Origin: Pseudoalteromonas sp. S2755
GTDB lineage: Bacteria > Pseudomonadota > Gammaproteobacteria > Enterobacterales > Alteromonadaceae
DNA length: 64,000 nucleotides
Direction: 5' to 3'
Assembly (NCBI RefSeq): GCF_005886535.1
Contig: NZ_PNDS01000001.1
Location: 62,001 to 126,000, forward strand
Made by a program: the position numbers and the translations under genes. Below, piece after piece: positions 1 to 9,995 of this stretch (its first letter is position 1; the number at the start of each line of letters is the position of its first letter). The notes beneath the pieces were generated by a model. The model did not search any database, had not been told where the DNA came from, and saw only the letters and a list, made by a program, of their open reading frames with translations.

Positions 1-1669
1 TGCCAGGCTCTTCATAAGCTGAATCGCGACGCCACTCAAAGCTAAACGCTGTGCCGATTGGACCTGCAGGTAACTCATATACATCACCCGTAACTGTTGC
101 GCCAAAGCTTGTTTGTGTTCCACCATGCTCTGCTGTTGCAACGGTAGAAATGTAATCGATTGCTTCTGCCGAATGCTCTGGGCTACCTAAAAAGTTAATA
201 GGAGCACAACCGCTTAGCGCACCTACTACTTCACCGTCATCGTTTCTGTCGGCACAAACAATATTACCTTCAAACATAACTGCATCAAGTGCGTTGTATA
301 GGTTTTCTTCAATTACTTCACCAAACCACTTAGTATCCTGCTTCAAGCGGCCGTGTTGAAAGTAAGTTGAGTATGACCAGTTGTCATTAATATAGCCGTC
401 TAAACCAATAGATGCACGGAATGTTGAACGCTCTTGGTCATACTTACGTGGACCAAAGTCATTACTTAAACGACGCATAGAGATTGAATCAGCACCGTTT
501 TCTTCCATCAAATCGCGAAGGTCTTGCTTAATGAAAGCATTATCTTTACGGATATTCAGTGAACGCCAGAATACTGGAGTGCTTTGACCAAATGCAGAGC
601 TTAATGAGTACACAGTATCAAAAGTTAGACGGTGATTATCATTAATCTCATAATTGCCCGCAATGTTAAAAGTATGACGCGTTAGCGGTGTACGGAAGAA
701 CTCATCAGCACCTTCTTCGATACCATCTTTATATTCACCTGCGTAGTAACGGTAAAGTGAATCAGTTGGGTCGCTTGGAAGATAGCCACTACCTGTGTCA
801 AATGGACGAAGGTCTAGATTTTCATCGAAAGTCCATTGCTTACCGCCTAAGAAAAACTCACTTGACTCATCATATAGGCCAAAGTGCTTTTTACCTTCAT
901 AAGGAATATTAGCAGGGATACCATCCTCACCGCCTGTATTATTTGGGTTTGGTACTGAAGAAACCGGATTATCATACCACCATGATTTATCGCGCTTAGC
1001 CATTTGTTTTTGGTCAGCAAAGTCATAGTTAAAGATGAAGCCGCCGCCATCAAACTCTTTACCGAATACAAGTGATGCAAAAGTTTGCTCACCACCGCCT
1101 TCAAATGGACGAGTCGTTGCAGCGTCAATCTCGACACCGTCGAAAGAAGTACGAGTAATGATGTTCACAACACCGGCAACCGCATCAGCACCATATACAG
1201 CAGATGCACCACCTGTCGAAATTTCAATACGCTCGATCATTGAAGTCGCGATGTTGTTCAAATCTACAGTGTTATCACCTGCAGAACCACCGATAAAGCG
1301 ACGGCCGTTAACAAGAACAAGAGTACGACTAGAACCCAAACCACGAAGGTCAGTTGTATTTAGACCGTTAGCATAGATATAGTTGTTTGAGTTCTCAGGG
1401 CTTAGACCAACTTCCGCCGCAGGCATTTCAGATAGGAAGTCGTTTACGTTACTAACGCCCGCGTTTTCAAGCTCTACTCTACCGATAACAACGACTGGAG
1501 TTGGTGCCGTTGCAGCGATACGCTTAATTTTTGAACCAGTAACTTGAATACGTTCTACTTCTTCGGTGTTTTCTTCAGCTGATACTGCAGTACTTGCAAG
1601 TGCGGCAGTAGATGCAGCACCGAAAGCGATTGCTAAACGAACAGCTTTACTTATTTTATTATTCAACAT
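1..1669 (-). CDS. TonB-dependent receptor, 3' end outside window
   Basis: Outer-membrane receptor that would take up a large substrate using energy from TonB. About 556 codons are visible from the ATG at 1669; the reading frame stays open to base 1, so most of the C-terminal barrel is missing. The N-terminus is a signal peptide (MLNNKISKAVRLAIAFGAAS, then an Ala-rich stretch). A plug domain follows, with ERIQVTGSKIKR near residue 40, LRGLGSSRTLVLVNGRR near 110 and a GASAVYGADAVAGVVNIIT block near 155. An AGGG ribosome site lies about 10 bases before the start. It resembles the next gene (2172-5039) over signal peptide and plug, so the two are probably tandem paralogues. The substrate cannot be told from sequence. 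Confidence 0.93.
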   Translation of the reverse strand, partial: MLNNKISKAVRLAIAFGAASTAALASTAVSAEENTEEVERIQVTGSKIKRIAATAPTPVVVIGRVELENAGVSNVNDFLSEMPAAEVGLSPENSNNYIYANGLNTTDLRGLGSSRTLVLVNGRRFIGGSAGDNTVDLNNIATSMIERIEISTGGASAVYGADAVAGVVNIITRTSFDGVEIDAATTRPFEGGGEQTFASLVFGKEFDGGGFIFNYDFADQKQMAKRDKSWWYDNPVSSVPNPNNTGGEDGIPANIPYEGKKHFGLYDESSEFFLGGKQWTFDENLDLRPFDTGSGYLPSDPTDSLYRYYAGEYKDGIEEGADEFFRTPLTRHTFNIAGNYEINDNHRLTFDTVYSLSSAFGQSTPVFWRSLNIRKDNAFIKQDLRDLMEENGADSISMRRLSNDFGPRKYDQERSTFRASIGLDGYINDNWSYSTYFQHGRLKQDTKWFGEVIEENLYNALDAVMFEGNIVCADRNDDGEVVGALSGCAPINFLGSPEHSAEAIDYISTVATAEHGGTQTSFGATVTGDVYELPAGPIGTAFSFEWRRDSAYEEPG

Positions 1670-2112
1670 GATTGATGATCCCTGATTTTTTATTTTAATG
1701 AACGAAAACTCAATAAAAACAACAAATTAAGAGAGATTAAATCTAGTACCTAAAATCACTTGAGTTATCGCGTCGAGAGACATACTACTTTTAGTACCAA
1801 CATAGGGTCAACAATCATTTCATAAAACAAACCAAAAAACGCTTTAATTTAACATCAAAATTCTTTTTTTTCTTTAATTTTCATAATGTTATAAAAGTAA
1901 AAATAAGTTCACTTTTTTTATCACTTTTGTAATTCATCGCAAAAAAATACATTTCACGCAACAATAAAGGTACAAAAGTCACATTTACCTATGACGGGGA
2001 ATAACATTCGATAAACAGAGAAAATTCATATCCACAATAAAATAAACAATCATTGGAGAACTTGTTATAAACAGGAAGGGTTTACTACAGCAAGAAGAGG
2101 CAAGCTAAAATG
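1670..2112. other. Intergenic region upstream of the first TonB receptor
   Basis: About 440 AT-rich bases between the receptor start at 1669 and the terminator of the next gene. No convincing coding frame or RNA gene was seen. It must hold the promoter and any operator of the receptor, read towards lower coordinates. No Fur-like box was recognised. Confidence 0.5.
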
Positions 2113-2148
2113 AAAAATTAAAAAATCGACCTCAGCAGAGGCCGATTT
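2103..2148 (-). terminator. Rho-independent terminator of the second TonB receptor
   Basis: An 11-bp stem (2123-2133 with 2138-2148, one G-U wobble) closes a 4-base loop. On the minus strand it is followed by a T-rich run (complement of 2103-2122). It lies 24 bases past the stop of the 2172-5039 gene. Confidence 0.85.
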
Positions 2149-2171
2149 GGGTCAAAATTGCTAAATTTCGG

Positions 2172-5039
2172 TTAGAATTTCTGGGTTACACCTAAGAAGA
2201 ACTGACGTCCAAATAGCTTGAAGTTACTTTCGTCAGTGTTCGCGTTGAACGCTGTTTCGATATAAGGAGGTAATTCGTCTGTTAGGTTACGGATACCTGC
2301 TTGCACCGTCGTGTTTGTATCAAATGAGTATTGTGCTGTTAAATCGTGGTACACATATGAATCAACTTTAGCAACTAAACCTGCTAATGAATCATAGTTA
2401 TCACGCTTAATGTAAGTTAGATCACCGTACTCAAGACCAGACTGATAGTTTGCAGCCCAAACAACACGTAGGTTGTCTAGGTCATAACGTAGATTGAATA
2501 AGATTTTGTCTGCAAAGTAAGACGTATCATCTTCAAATCTACCAACTAGATCTTCAACGATAAATGTCCCCGTTTCACCATCAAAGTTTTCTTCGCCACG
2601 CTCTAGGAAGTGAGTCCATGATACGCTAGCAACAAATGCACCGAAGTCTGTATCAAATGAATAGTTCACATCAAGGTCGATACCACGAGCGGTCATACTT
2701 TGTAAGTTTGTAGTGCGACTGTCTACACGATCAACCGAGCCATCAAAGCCACGTGAGATTTTTGCACACATATCTTCGATAAGACCGGCATAACAACCCT
2801 GTAGGATATCATCAGTTGCTAGAGAGCCAATTTTACCGTCAATATTGATATCCCAGTAATCAATAGTGATACCTAAGTTTTCAACAAAATCAGGAGCCCA
2901 CACAAAACCAATAGTAAATGTTTCACCTTCTTCAGATTGAACACCTGTGTTGCCACCTAAACGTGTACGAACTTGCGCGTCAGCGCTGTTATGACCACCT
3001 GCTGGAGCTCCCATTTCAAGACATTTAGCCTGACCTGCCGCAGATAAACCACCGATGTTTGCCGCAGAACACGGATCTGAAGCGCTTTCAAATGAATCAA
3101 GCTCTGGCGAATACAAATCGCTTAGTGTTGGTTCACGATATACTTCGGAATAGTTTGCACGGAACTTTAAGCCATCAAAGATGTTTGACTCAATTTTAGC
3201 CATCCAAGAGAAGTTTGAACCTGTTGTGCTAAAGTCGTCATAGCGTGCACCTAGCGTTAAATCTGCAGATTCAACACCTAAATCACGTACTAATGGGATT
3301 AAGAACTCTGCCGATGCAGCTGTATAGTTCTTAGATAAACCTGTTAGTGGCTTGCTGGTGTTACCAGTCACTGAATCAAAGAACTTACCAGAATCATTTA
3401 CTTGCTCAAATTCAGTGGTGTAATACTCAAGGCCAAATGCACTTGAAACATAACCTGCAGGGACTTCAAATAGCTCACCAAACACGTCTACACGAACCTG
3501 ATGAAATGAATCATTGTAGTGATCGCCTAGTGGTGCAGTAATGTAATCAAGCATCTCTTGAGTCACAGTACCAGGACCACCAAATACATTTAACGATACA
3601 CAATCAGAAATAGGTGCGTCAGGCGTACCACAAACCACATTACCAGCGTCATCTTTGAATGATGGACCTAAAGCTTTTGCTAGATGTGGACCGTAAAGCT
3701 GACCAAAGTCAGTGTCTTGAAGGCTATTTGCACCATAGTTGTAGTAAGCATCGAACTGCCAGTTATCGTTAATTGCCCCCTTTAGGCCTGCAACTTGTTG
3801 GAAACGAACATAATCTTGTTCGAAGTAACGACCACCTTCTAGCATACGACGACGAGAGCGATAAACATCTTCACCGAATGGGTTGTAGTAGTTGTCAGCT
3901 GATACACCATTAGCCGTCGAACCATTTGATAGTGTAACTACATAACCTGGATCATAGGCTGTGTCGAAAGGTACAGCCGCAAGTTCCTGTTTTGAAGTAC
4001 GCTTATTGATGCGTGTTTCTGTATATACGACAAGGTCATCGTTTAACTCAAATGAAGTATCAACAAAGAAGTTAATCACTTCAAAAGGTGTTTGCATTAA
4101 GTTTACTGGGTTGTAGTTGTAAGTATCGTTAACTTCACCACCGCCGACAAATGGACGCATGTCACTTAGAGAAGGCTTACCATCGCCACCACTTGGGCAT
4201 TTATCGTTAGTAAAGTTACCTTTACCTTCAACGTAGAAATTACCACAAGGAGTAGAACCCGAACCTAAAATGAATACGTTCGCATTGTCACCATCTGGGA
4301 TTAAACCGTTCTCGTAAAAACTCTTAGCACCTTCTTCTGAAAGCACCTGCCAAGGATACTGGAAGAAGTTTACGTCTTTCACATCACCCTGATAGATTGG
4401 GTCCTGCTTGGTATAATCGAAACCTACCGTGATATGGCCTGCATCGAACTCCTTACCACCAACTAGTTGGAAGCTTTGCTCTTTACCACCGCTAAACATG
4501 TCATACCAAGACGTTGTTGCTTTAACTTCAACACCCGTAAGTTCTTTTTTGGTGATGATGTTTACAACACCAGCCATTGCTGACGAACCATACGCAACCG
4601 AAGCACCATCTTTTAAAATTTCGATGCGATCGATCATTGCAGCAGGAATATTCTGGAAGTCTGAACTTACAGGCTTACGACCGTTTATAAGTACTAGCGT
4701 ACGCTCTGAACCAAGACCACGTAGTTCTACAAATACGCCACCACTACCGCCGTTGTTACGCGTTGTTGTTGCTGGCGATCCAGACATAACTGGGTTGGAT
4801 TGAACAAATTCACCAACGTTGCTGATACCCATATCGCCAAGCGCTTCGCCGCCGATAACAGTGATTGGAGCAGTAGATTCAAGGTCAGTGCGCTTTAAGC
4901 GAGAACCTGTAACTTCAATGCGCTCAACGCTTTTCGCGCCTTCTTCTTCAGCAACTGAGTTGGTTGCAAATACGGCAGCGCTAGCGCCACCAAGCGCGAT
5001 CGCTAAGCGAACCGCCTTAGTTAACTTATTGTTTAGCAT
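2172..5039 (-). CDS. TonB-dependent receptor, complete
   Basis: Outer-membrane TonB-dependent transporter of 955 residues. The start is placed at the ATG at 5039, whose product begins MLNNKLTKAVRLAIALGGAS like its neighbour, rather than at an ATG three codons upstream; AGGGTG lies just before it. The sequence shows a signal peptide, then a plug with VERIEVTGSRLKR, TVIGGEAL, LRGLGSERTLVLINGRKPV and DGASVAYGSSAMAGVVNIIT. A long beta-barrel follows, ending in KLFGRQFFLGVTQKF with the C-terminal Phe typical of outer-membrane proteins. Several paired cysteines sit in predicted extracellular loops. The length and large loops match the family seen in marine Alteromonadales for oligosaccharide or peptide uptake, but no enzyme next to it reveals a substrate. 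Confidence 0.95.
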   Translation of the reverse strand: MLNNKLTKAVRLAIALGGASAAVFATNSVAEEEGAKSVERIEVTGSRLKRTDLESTAPITVIGGEALGDMGISNVGEFVQSNPVMSGSPATTTRNNGGSGGVFVELRGLGSERTLVLINGRKPVSSDFQNIPAAMIDRIEILKDGASVAYGSSAMAGVVNIITKKELTGVEVKATTSWYDMFSGGKEQSFQLVGGKEFDAGHITVGFDYTKQDPIYQGDVKDVNFFQYPWQVLSEEGAKSFYENGLIPDGDNANVFILGSGSTPCGNFYVEGKGNFTNDKCPSGGDGKPSLSDMRPFVGGGEVNDTYNYNPVNLMQTPFEVINFFVDTSFELNDDLVVYTETRINKRTSKQELAAVPFDTAYDPGYVVTLSNGSTANGVSADNYYNPFGEDVYRSRRRMLEGGRYFEQDYVRFQQVAGLKGAINDNWQFDAYYNYGANSLQDTDFGQLYGPHLAKALGPSFKDDAGNVVCGTPDAPISDCVSLNVFGGPGTVTQEMLDYITAPLGDHYNDSFHQVRVDVFGELFEVPAGYVSSAFGLEYYTTEFEQVNDSGKFFDSVTGNTSKPLTGLSKNYTAASAEFLIPLVRDLGVESADLTLGARYDDFSTTGSNFSWMAKIESNIFDGLKFRANYSEVYREPTLSDLYSPELDSFESASDPCSAANIGGLSAAGQAKCLEMGAPAGGHNSADAQVRTRLGGNTGVQSEEGETFTIGFVWAPDFVENLGITIDYWDINIDGKIGSLATDDILQGCYAGLIEDMCAKISRGFDGSVDRVDSRTTNLQSMTARGIDLDVNYSFDTDFGAFVASVSWTHFLERGEENFDGETGTFIVEDLVGRFEDDTSYFADKILFNLRYDLDNLRVVWAANYQSGLEYGDLTYIKRDNYDSLAGLVAKVDSYVYHDLTAQYSFDTNTTVQAGIRNLTDELPPYIETAFNANTDESNFKLFGRQFFLGVTQKF

Positions 5040-5419
5040 GTAAATCACCCTGGATTGGTTTATTGTAAACAGATTGTATTAATTATTATTTTGCTGCCTT
5101 GTTAATTTCTAAAATAGCAACATTAGGGGCAAGATATTAAACAAACACCAGACCAATGATCAAGGGTGATTATTCTATTTTTTGCAATTACCAATTTAAG
5201 GCACATAAAAGCAAAATCACAACCAACTGAATTTAAAGAATAAAAGAAAGCTTTGATTAAAAATAAAACTTTAAAATCCCTTAAAACAAAACAATAGCGC
5301 AATAAATGAACAAGTAAAGGGTTTTTCGTTAACAAAAAAGGAACTTTATTTTAGTGTATTTAACTGACTAATTAATTTTAAAACTGGAAGACGTCGGCAG
5401 TTTGATAGCACGAGCTCGA
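5040..5419. other. Intergenic region between polB end and TonB receptor start
   Basis: About 380 AT-rich bases. A frame at 5123-5335 on the minus strand could encode 70 residues, but it has no ribosome site and no recognisable product, so it is not called. The region presumably carries the receptor promoter; no clear terminator for polB was found. Confidence 0.4.
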
Positions 5420-7768
5420 TTAAAGTAAATCGAAACTTTGCTGCCCATCAGAGCGAATTGATAGTTTAGAAGCATTGGGAAGCATTTGATATATAGGCAG
5501 AATTTGCTTTTCAACGTATTGATAATAATCAATATCTACGAGCTTGCCTTGCTGCGCAAACTTAGGTCCATCAGTACTTAAATAGTACGGTATTTGTGCC
5601 CCCTTTTTCGCGGTTTGCAACAACCCATCTTCGATAGCTTGCTTCGCCGCTTTTACTTGAGGAGGGATATTTTTTGTATATAACTCAACAGACTTACCAA
5701 GCTTCTTTTTGTAAACGAGCTTTTCGTCTACTTTTCCAGCGAAAATCTGATTTATGTATTGGTGGGTGATCTCAACCGTGTCGAGCCCGTCAAACAGCGC
5801 ACGAATAATTGCTTGTTGATATTCTTTAGCGATTTCCGTCCAATCACTACGCACGGTCTCCATGCCTTTAAAAACCAGCTTGTGCTTGCCAAGCTCTGTG
5901 ATCTGCCCAACATACCGCTTTTTAGAACCGACTTCTTGGCCACGAATGGTGGGCATAAAGAAAGGGCTATAATGTGTTTCAAACTCTATTTCTAAATGAC
6001 TGTGGAGGCCAAAGCTTTCCATCAGTAGTGCGCGCCAGCGCTCGTTAATTTCAGCCATTAGCTGCTTGCCTATTGCTTGGCACGCTTCGCTACGCAAAGA
6101 CTCGGGTAAGCAGACGAAAGTTGAGTCAGTGTCACCATAGATCACTTCATATCCGAGCTCTTCAATCCAAGTTCGCGTTTGTTGCATTATTTGATGACCG
6201 CGCATCGTTATTGAGCTCGCAAGACGTGGGTCGTAAAAGCGACAGCCTTTAGAACCAAGTACGCCGTACAAGCTATTCATGATGATTTTTATCGCCTGTG
6301 AGAGCATCATGTCTTTGTCTAATTTGGCTTGTTCACGTGCGCTGGAAAGCGCTGCGACTAAACCCGGTAAATGATGTTCCGTGCGACTAAATTTACCTTT
6401 ATTAAAGCCCTCTATCGCATGTTCAGGATGCTGTAATCCCTCTATTAACCCCATAGGGTCTATGCAAAAAGTGCGAATAATTGAGGGGTAAAGGCTTTTA
6501 AAATCCAGCACCAAAATATTTTGGTAGAGGCCCGGCTTTGAATCCATGACATAACCACCAGGACTGTCAAAGTTAATGCCATGCTCAGATAAGTTTGGTG
6601 CAATGTAACCGCTACGGTGCAATAAGGGTAAATACAAGTTGGTAAACGCAGCGACTGAGCCACCCATTTTCTCAAGCTCCAGTCCCGTCAGCTGAGTTCG
6701 AGCGAGGGCAAATTCAAGTAAGTTTAGTTTACTAAAAATGTCTAACACCAATTGACAATCTTGTAAGTTATACGCCGCTAGTGCCGGTTTATCATGATGA
6801 AACTGTCTGATGATTTCCTCAAGCCTGTCATCTTGTGCAATAAGCTTGGTGCGACCCAAAATCTTCTCAGCCACAAAGCTCAGTTTAAATGTTTCAAAGT
6901 GATAGGTCGCATTTTTCATCATATCGATGCCATCTAGCATCACTCTCCCCGGAATAAACACCCGGGTATAGTTACCTTTGAAGGTCGACATCGCTCCGCC
7001 ATCTCGCCCTATCGTAAGTGCGACACTGTTAGCCTGCGCGCGTTCCACAAGTATTGCGGCATCGAACTCAATCACGTTCCATCCGATTAACACATCTGGG
7101 TCTAAACGATTCACTTGCTTGACCAGCTCTTCTAGTAACGCAATTTCATCTTCAACCCAAACTACATTGACGGCAGCATGTTGCGCCTCACCTATCATGA
7201 TCACTAGTTTTTCCGTATCGGTCGCTAGGCCTACCGAAAATAAGACCCCCTCGCCGTTGCATTCTATATCGATAGAAAGCATTTCAAGGTGTGGTCTATA
7301 ATCATCGCAAGCCTTAAATTGCGCCTGAGTAATTTCAATGTAGCCCGGTTTTTGCGTGGCTTTACCTTTGACCCAAGCGGCTCCGCGAATAAAGCGCTCC
7401 ATTAAATAGCGGTCGGAATGGCGAATATCCTCTTCATATAATGCGACTTTATTTTCAAGTAGCTGTTTTGCGTCATAGAAGTGGCTCAAGGTGCGAAATT
7501 TTACAACACAGACGGGGGCTTGATCGAAGTGCTTTAATTGACTTGGCGAGATACTAAACTGCAACTGAGCGCGACTGAGCAGCTGTTCTACTTCTGTTTT
7601 TTTATCTTGTTTAACGAAAAAAAGTGGCTGCTCACCCTCTACCCACACCTTGAGTAACTGGTGTTGCGATTTTAGCCAATAACACAAGCGCAGTTGGCCA
7701 TTTACCTGCATCTGCTGTCTCGATAAAACAAAGCCCTGATATATCGCTTGTGCCAACTCCAATACCAC
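5420..7768 (-). CDS. polB: DNA polymerase II (family B)
   Basis: Family B DNA polymerase with 3'-5' proofreading, used in lesion bypass and replication restart. The 782 residues match the 783 of E. coli Pol II. The exonuclease DIE motif is at about 167-169 (SIDIECNG), polymerase motif A reads LDFKSLYPSIIRTF, motif B includes KIIMNSLYGVLG, and motif C YGDTDS is at 544-549 with both catalytic Asp. Conserved blocks MERFI, GGSVAAF, RLASSITMRGHQIM and PTIRG..GSKKRY are all present. The start is GTG at 7768; a TTG two codons downstream has a slightly better ribosome-site position and is a possible alternative. It is divergent from dinG across 155 bases holding a LexA-like site. Confidence 0.96.
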   Translation of the reverse strand: MVLELAQAIYQGFVLSRQQMQVNGQLRLCYWLKSQHQLLKVWVEGEQPLFFVKQDKKTEVEQLLSRAQLQFSISPSQLKHFDQAPVCVVKFRTLSHFYDAKQLLENKVALYEEDIRHSDRYLMERFIRGAAWVKGKATQKPGYIEITQAQFKACDDYRPHLEMLSIDIECNGEGVLFSVGLATDTEKLVIMIGEAQHAAVNVVWVEDEIALLEELVKQVNRLDPDVLIGWNVIEFDAAILVERAQANSVALTIGRDGGAMSTFKGNYTRVFIPGRVMLDGIDMMKNATYHFETFKLSFVAEKILGRTKLIAQDDRLEEIIRQFHHDKPALAAYNLQDCQLVLDIFSKLNLLEFALARTQLTGLELEKMGGSVAAFTNLYLPLLHRSGYIAPNLSEHGINFDSPGGYVMDSKPGLYQNILVLDFKSLYPSIIRTFCIDPMGLIEGLQHPEHAIEGFNKGKFSRTEHHLPGLVAALSSAREQAKLDKDMMLSQAIKIIMNSLYGVLGSKGCRFYDPRLASSITMRGHQIMQQTRTWIEELGYEVIYGDTDSTFVCLPESLRSEACQAIGKQLMAEINERWRALLMESFGLHSHLEIEFETHYSPFFMPTIRGQEVGSKKRYVGQITELGKHKLVFKGMETVRSDWTEIAKEYQQAIIRALFDGLDTVEITHQYINQIFAGKVDEKLVYKKKLGKSVELYTKNIPPQVKAAKQAIEDGLLQTAKKGAQIPYYLSTDGPKFAQQGKLVDIDYYQYVEKQILPIYQMLPNASKLSIRSDGQQSFDLL

Positions 7769-7786
7769 CCTAAAATAGACGAATCA

Positions 7787-7802
7787 CTGTAATTATATCC
7801 AC
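7787..7802. promoter_or_regulatory. LexA-like SOS box between polB and dinG
   Basis: CTGTAATTATATCCAC fits the gammaproteobacterial LexA pattern CTG-N10-CAG except for the last base, with an AT-rich core. It begins 19 bases upstream of the polB GTG. In E. coli both polB (dinA) and dinG are LexA-repressed, so one box serving both genes is plausible. A separate loose inverted repeat, CTGTTT (7803-7808) with AAACAG (7826-7831), lies beside it. Confidence 0.5.
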
Positions 7803-7923
7803 CTGTTTATTGAACATAAAGTCACAAACAGAATAAAACCTATCCATTAACGCAGTGATTAACTAAAAATCGAGACTCAAGTGGTAGGCTTGCTTCATAT
7901 CAGAACTCTAGGCTAAATAGATT

Positions 7924-9993
7924 ATGCTCTCAGACAAACTAAAAAAAACCATCCGCCAAGCACATCAAAATGTCGCCTCCGCTTTAGATGGCTTTCGTCC
8001 TCGTCCGAGTCAAAATTATCTGGTCGCCGAAATAGCAAAAACACTCTCTGGTGATTATCACCGTACTCAACGTATTTGCGTGATTGAAGCAGGAACAGGT
8101 ACTGGAAAATCTTTAGCCTATCTACTCGGCGCGCTTCCTGTTGCACTCTCAAGTAAAAAGAAACTTGTCATTTCAACTGCAACCGTCGCCTTACAAGAAC
8201 AATTGATCAACAAAGAGTTGCCATTTTTAAAAGAACATTCAGGCATAGACTTTAAATTTGACCTTGTAAAAGGCCGTCAACGCTACATCTGCGTACAAAA
8301 ACTGATGGCCGCCGTCAGCGATGATGAGATGCAAATGTCGATGATGCCGACAACCAGCAGCCCACTTTCTCAAATGGAGCAAAAATGCTTAAGAGAGTTA
8401 GCACTTGCATACCAAGAAAAGCGCTGGCAAGGTGACAGAGATAGCTGGGAAGACACAATTCCAGATAAAGTTTGGAATGTTATCGCTTGTGATAAACACG
8501 CTTGCCAACGGCAATTAAAATCTCATCATTTATGTCCTTTTCATTTAGCTCGGCAAAAGATCGCACAAATGGATGTGCTTGTGATAAATCACGCTTTGTT
8601 ACTGGCCGACTTAGAATTGGGTGGCGGGACGATATTGCCAGAACCTGAAGAAACATTTTACGTAATTGACGAAGCGCACCATCTGCCCCATATTACCAGA
8701 GATTTTTCTTCCGCCGCGGCGACGATTAAAGGCACTATCGAGTGGCTAGAAAAGCTACTTAAGTTTAGCGGAAAGATGGCAAATACCGTGGTTTCGCAAA
8801 AAGCCATTGGGCAGAATTTCAAACTGAATGATGCAGCCAATGACGCGGCGAAATATCTCAGAGCGGTAAGAGATATACTCGATCAGAGCGACTTTACTTA
8901 TAACGATGACGATACCTACCGTTTTAGTCATGGCGAAGTACCTGAAGCGCTCACCGTAAAAGCAAAAGATATTGCGGATGCCACGCAAGATGCACTGCGT
9001 TGTCTTACCAAGATGCATGATGCGCTATCGGGCGATGTTTCAGACGGCGATGTGCAAGCATTTTTAGCCGACCCGTTACTGGTTGAAAGCGGTCAATATA
9101 TCAACCGGCTTGAGCAACTCAACAAACTCTGGTTTAGCTACGCGCGAAAAGGCGACAGCGTGCCACATGCAAGGTGGATAAAACGCTTAGAATACAAACA
9201 CCATCACGACCATTTACTTTGCGATTGTCCGATCGAAGTCGGCTATTATTTGAAGGATAACCTCTGGCGAGAGTGTGCAGGCGCGGTGCTCTGCTCCGCA
9301 ACCCTCAGCGCTTTGGGCACATTCGATCATTTCGCCCACGAAAGTGGGTTGGCAAAAGAGCCCGGTGTCAAATATATCAAGGCTGATTCTCCGTTTGATT
9401 ACCCCAATCAAGCAACATTGCATTTGCCAAAAACCCAAACAGATCCAACGGATAAAGCCTTTAGTGATTATTTAGCGGATGCCCTGCCAACCTACTTAGA
9501 CACCAGTAAGGCTAACCTTGTCCTGTTTGCTTCTTATTGGCAAATGAATCATGTGGTAGAAAAATTAAGAGGTAAAAATCTCAATATTTTGGTGCAGGGA
9601 GAACTTTCCCGTGATGCCTTACTCACTCGTCACAAAGCAAATATCGACTTAGGTCGCGGCAGTATCTTATTTGGTACACAAAGCCTATCCGAGGGGCTAG
9701 ATTTACCCGGAAAATACCTAGAAAACCTCGTGGTGACTAAAATCCCTTTTGCCGTGCCAACGTCCCCTATTGAGGAAGCCCAAGCAGAATTTGTGCAAAG
9801 TAAAGGTGGGAATCCATTTTTATCTATCACTGTACCCGATGCCGCAAAGAAATTAGTACAAAGCTGTGGTAGACTGCTGCGTAAAGAATCAGACTCCGGC
9901 CGTATCACCATCTTAGATAGACGTTTAGTTACAAAACGTTATGGCAAAGCCATGCTTGATACTCTGCCACCATACAAAAGGCAAATTGATTAA
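7924..9993 (+). CDS. dinG: ATP-dependent DNA helicase DinG
   Basis: Superfamily 2 iron-sulfur 5'-3' helicase that unwinds R-loops, D-loops and forked DNA after damage. The 689 residues compare with 716 in E. coli. Walker A GTGTGKS is at 57-63 in an EAGTGTGKSLAYL context, and the Walker B region reads VIDEAHHLP. C-terminal helicase motifs include LFGTQSLSEGLDLPG and QSCGRLLRKESDSG. Cluster-type cysteines are C123 (RYICVQ), C189, C194 and C204 (CPFHLAR). Compared with remembered E. coli DinG the cysteine matching C199 is absent, while C189 is extra and could replace it. It diverges from polB and is followed two bases later by the TSUP permease. Confidence 0.95.
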   Translation: MLSDKLKKTIRQAHQNVASALDGFRPRPSQNYLVAEIAKTLSGDYHRTQRICVIEAGTGTGKSLAYLLGALPVALSSKKKLVISTATVALQEQLINKELPFLKEHSGIDFKFDLVKGRQRYICVQKLMAAVSDDEMQMSMMPTTSSPLSQMEQKCLRELALAYQEKRWQGDRDSWEDTIPDKVWNVIACDKHACQRQLKSHHLCPFHLARQKIAQMDVLVINHALLLADLELGGGTILPEPEETFYVIDEAHHLPHITRDFSSAAATIKGTIEWLEKLLKFSGKMANTVVSQKAIGQNFKLNDAANDAAKYLRAVRDILDQSDFTYNDDDTYRFSHGEVPEALTVKAKDIADATQDALRCLTKMHDALSGDVSDGDVQAFLADPLLVESGQYINRLEQLNKLWFSYARKGDSVPHARWIKRLEYKHHHDHLLCDCPIEVGYYLKDNLWRECAGAVLCSATLSALGTFDHFAHESGLAKEPGVKYIKADSPFDYPNQATLHLPKTQTDPTDKAFSDYLADALPTYLDTSKANLVLFASYWQMNHVVEKLRGKNLNILVQGELSRDALLTRHKANIDLGRGSILFGTQSLSEGLDLPGKYLENLVVTKIPFAVPTSPIEEAQAEFVQSKGGNPFLSITVPDAAKKLVQSCGRLLRKESDSGRITILDRRLVTKRYGKAMLDTLPPYKRQID

Positions 9994-9995
9994 TA

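Noticed and set aside
847-1376. Plus- and minus-strand frames inside the first TonB receptor
   Set aside because: These are shadow frames; the receptor frame is clear in sequence and composition.
5123-5335. Minus-strand frame of 70 codons in the polB/TonB-receptor gap
   Set aside because: No ribosome site, AT-rich composition and no recognisable product; treated as non-coding.
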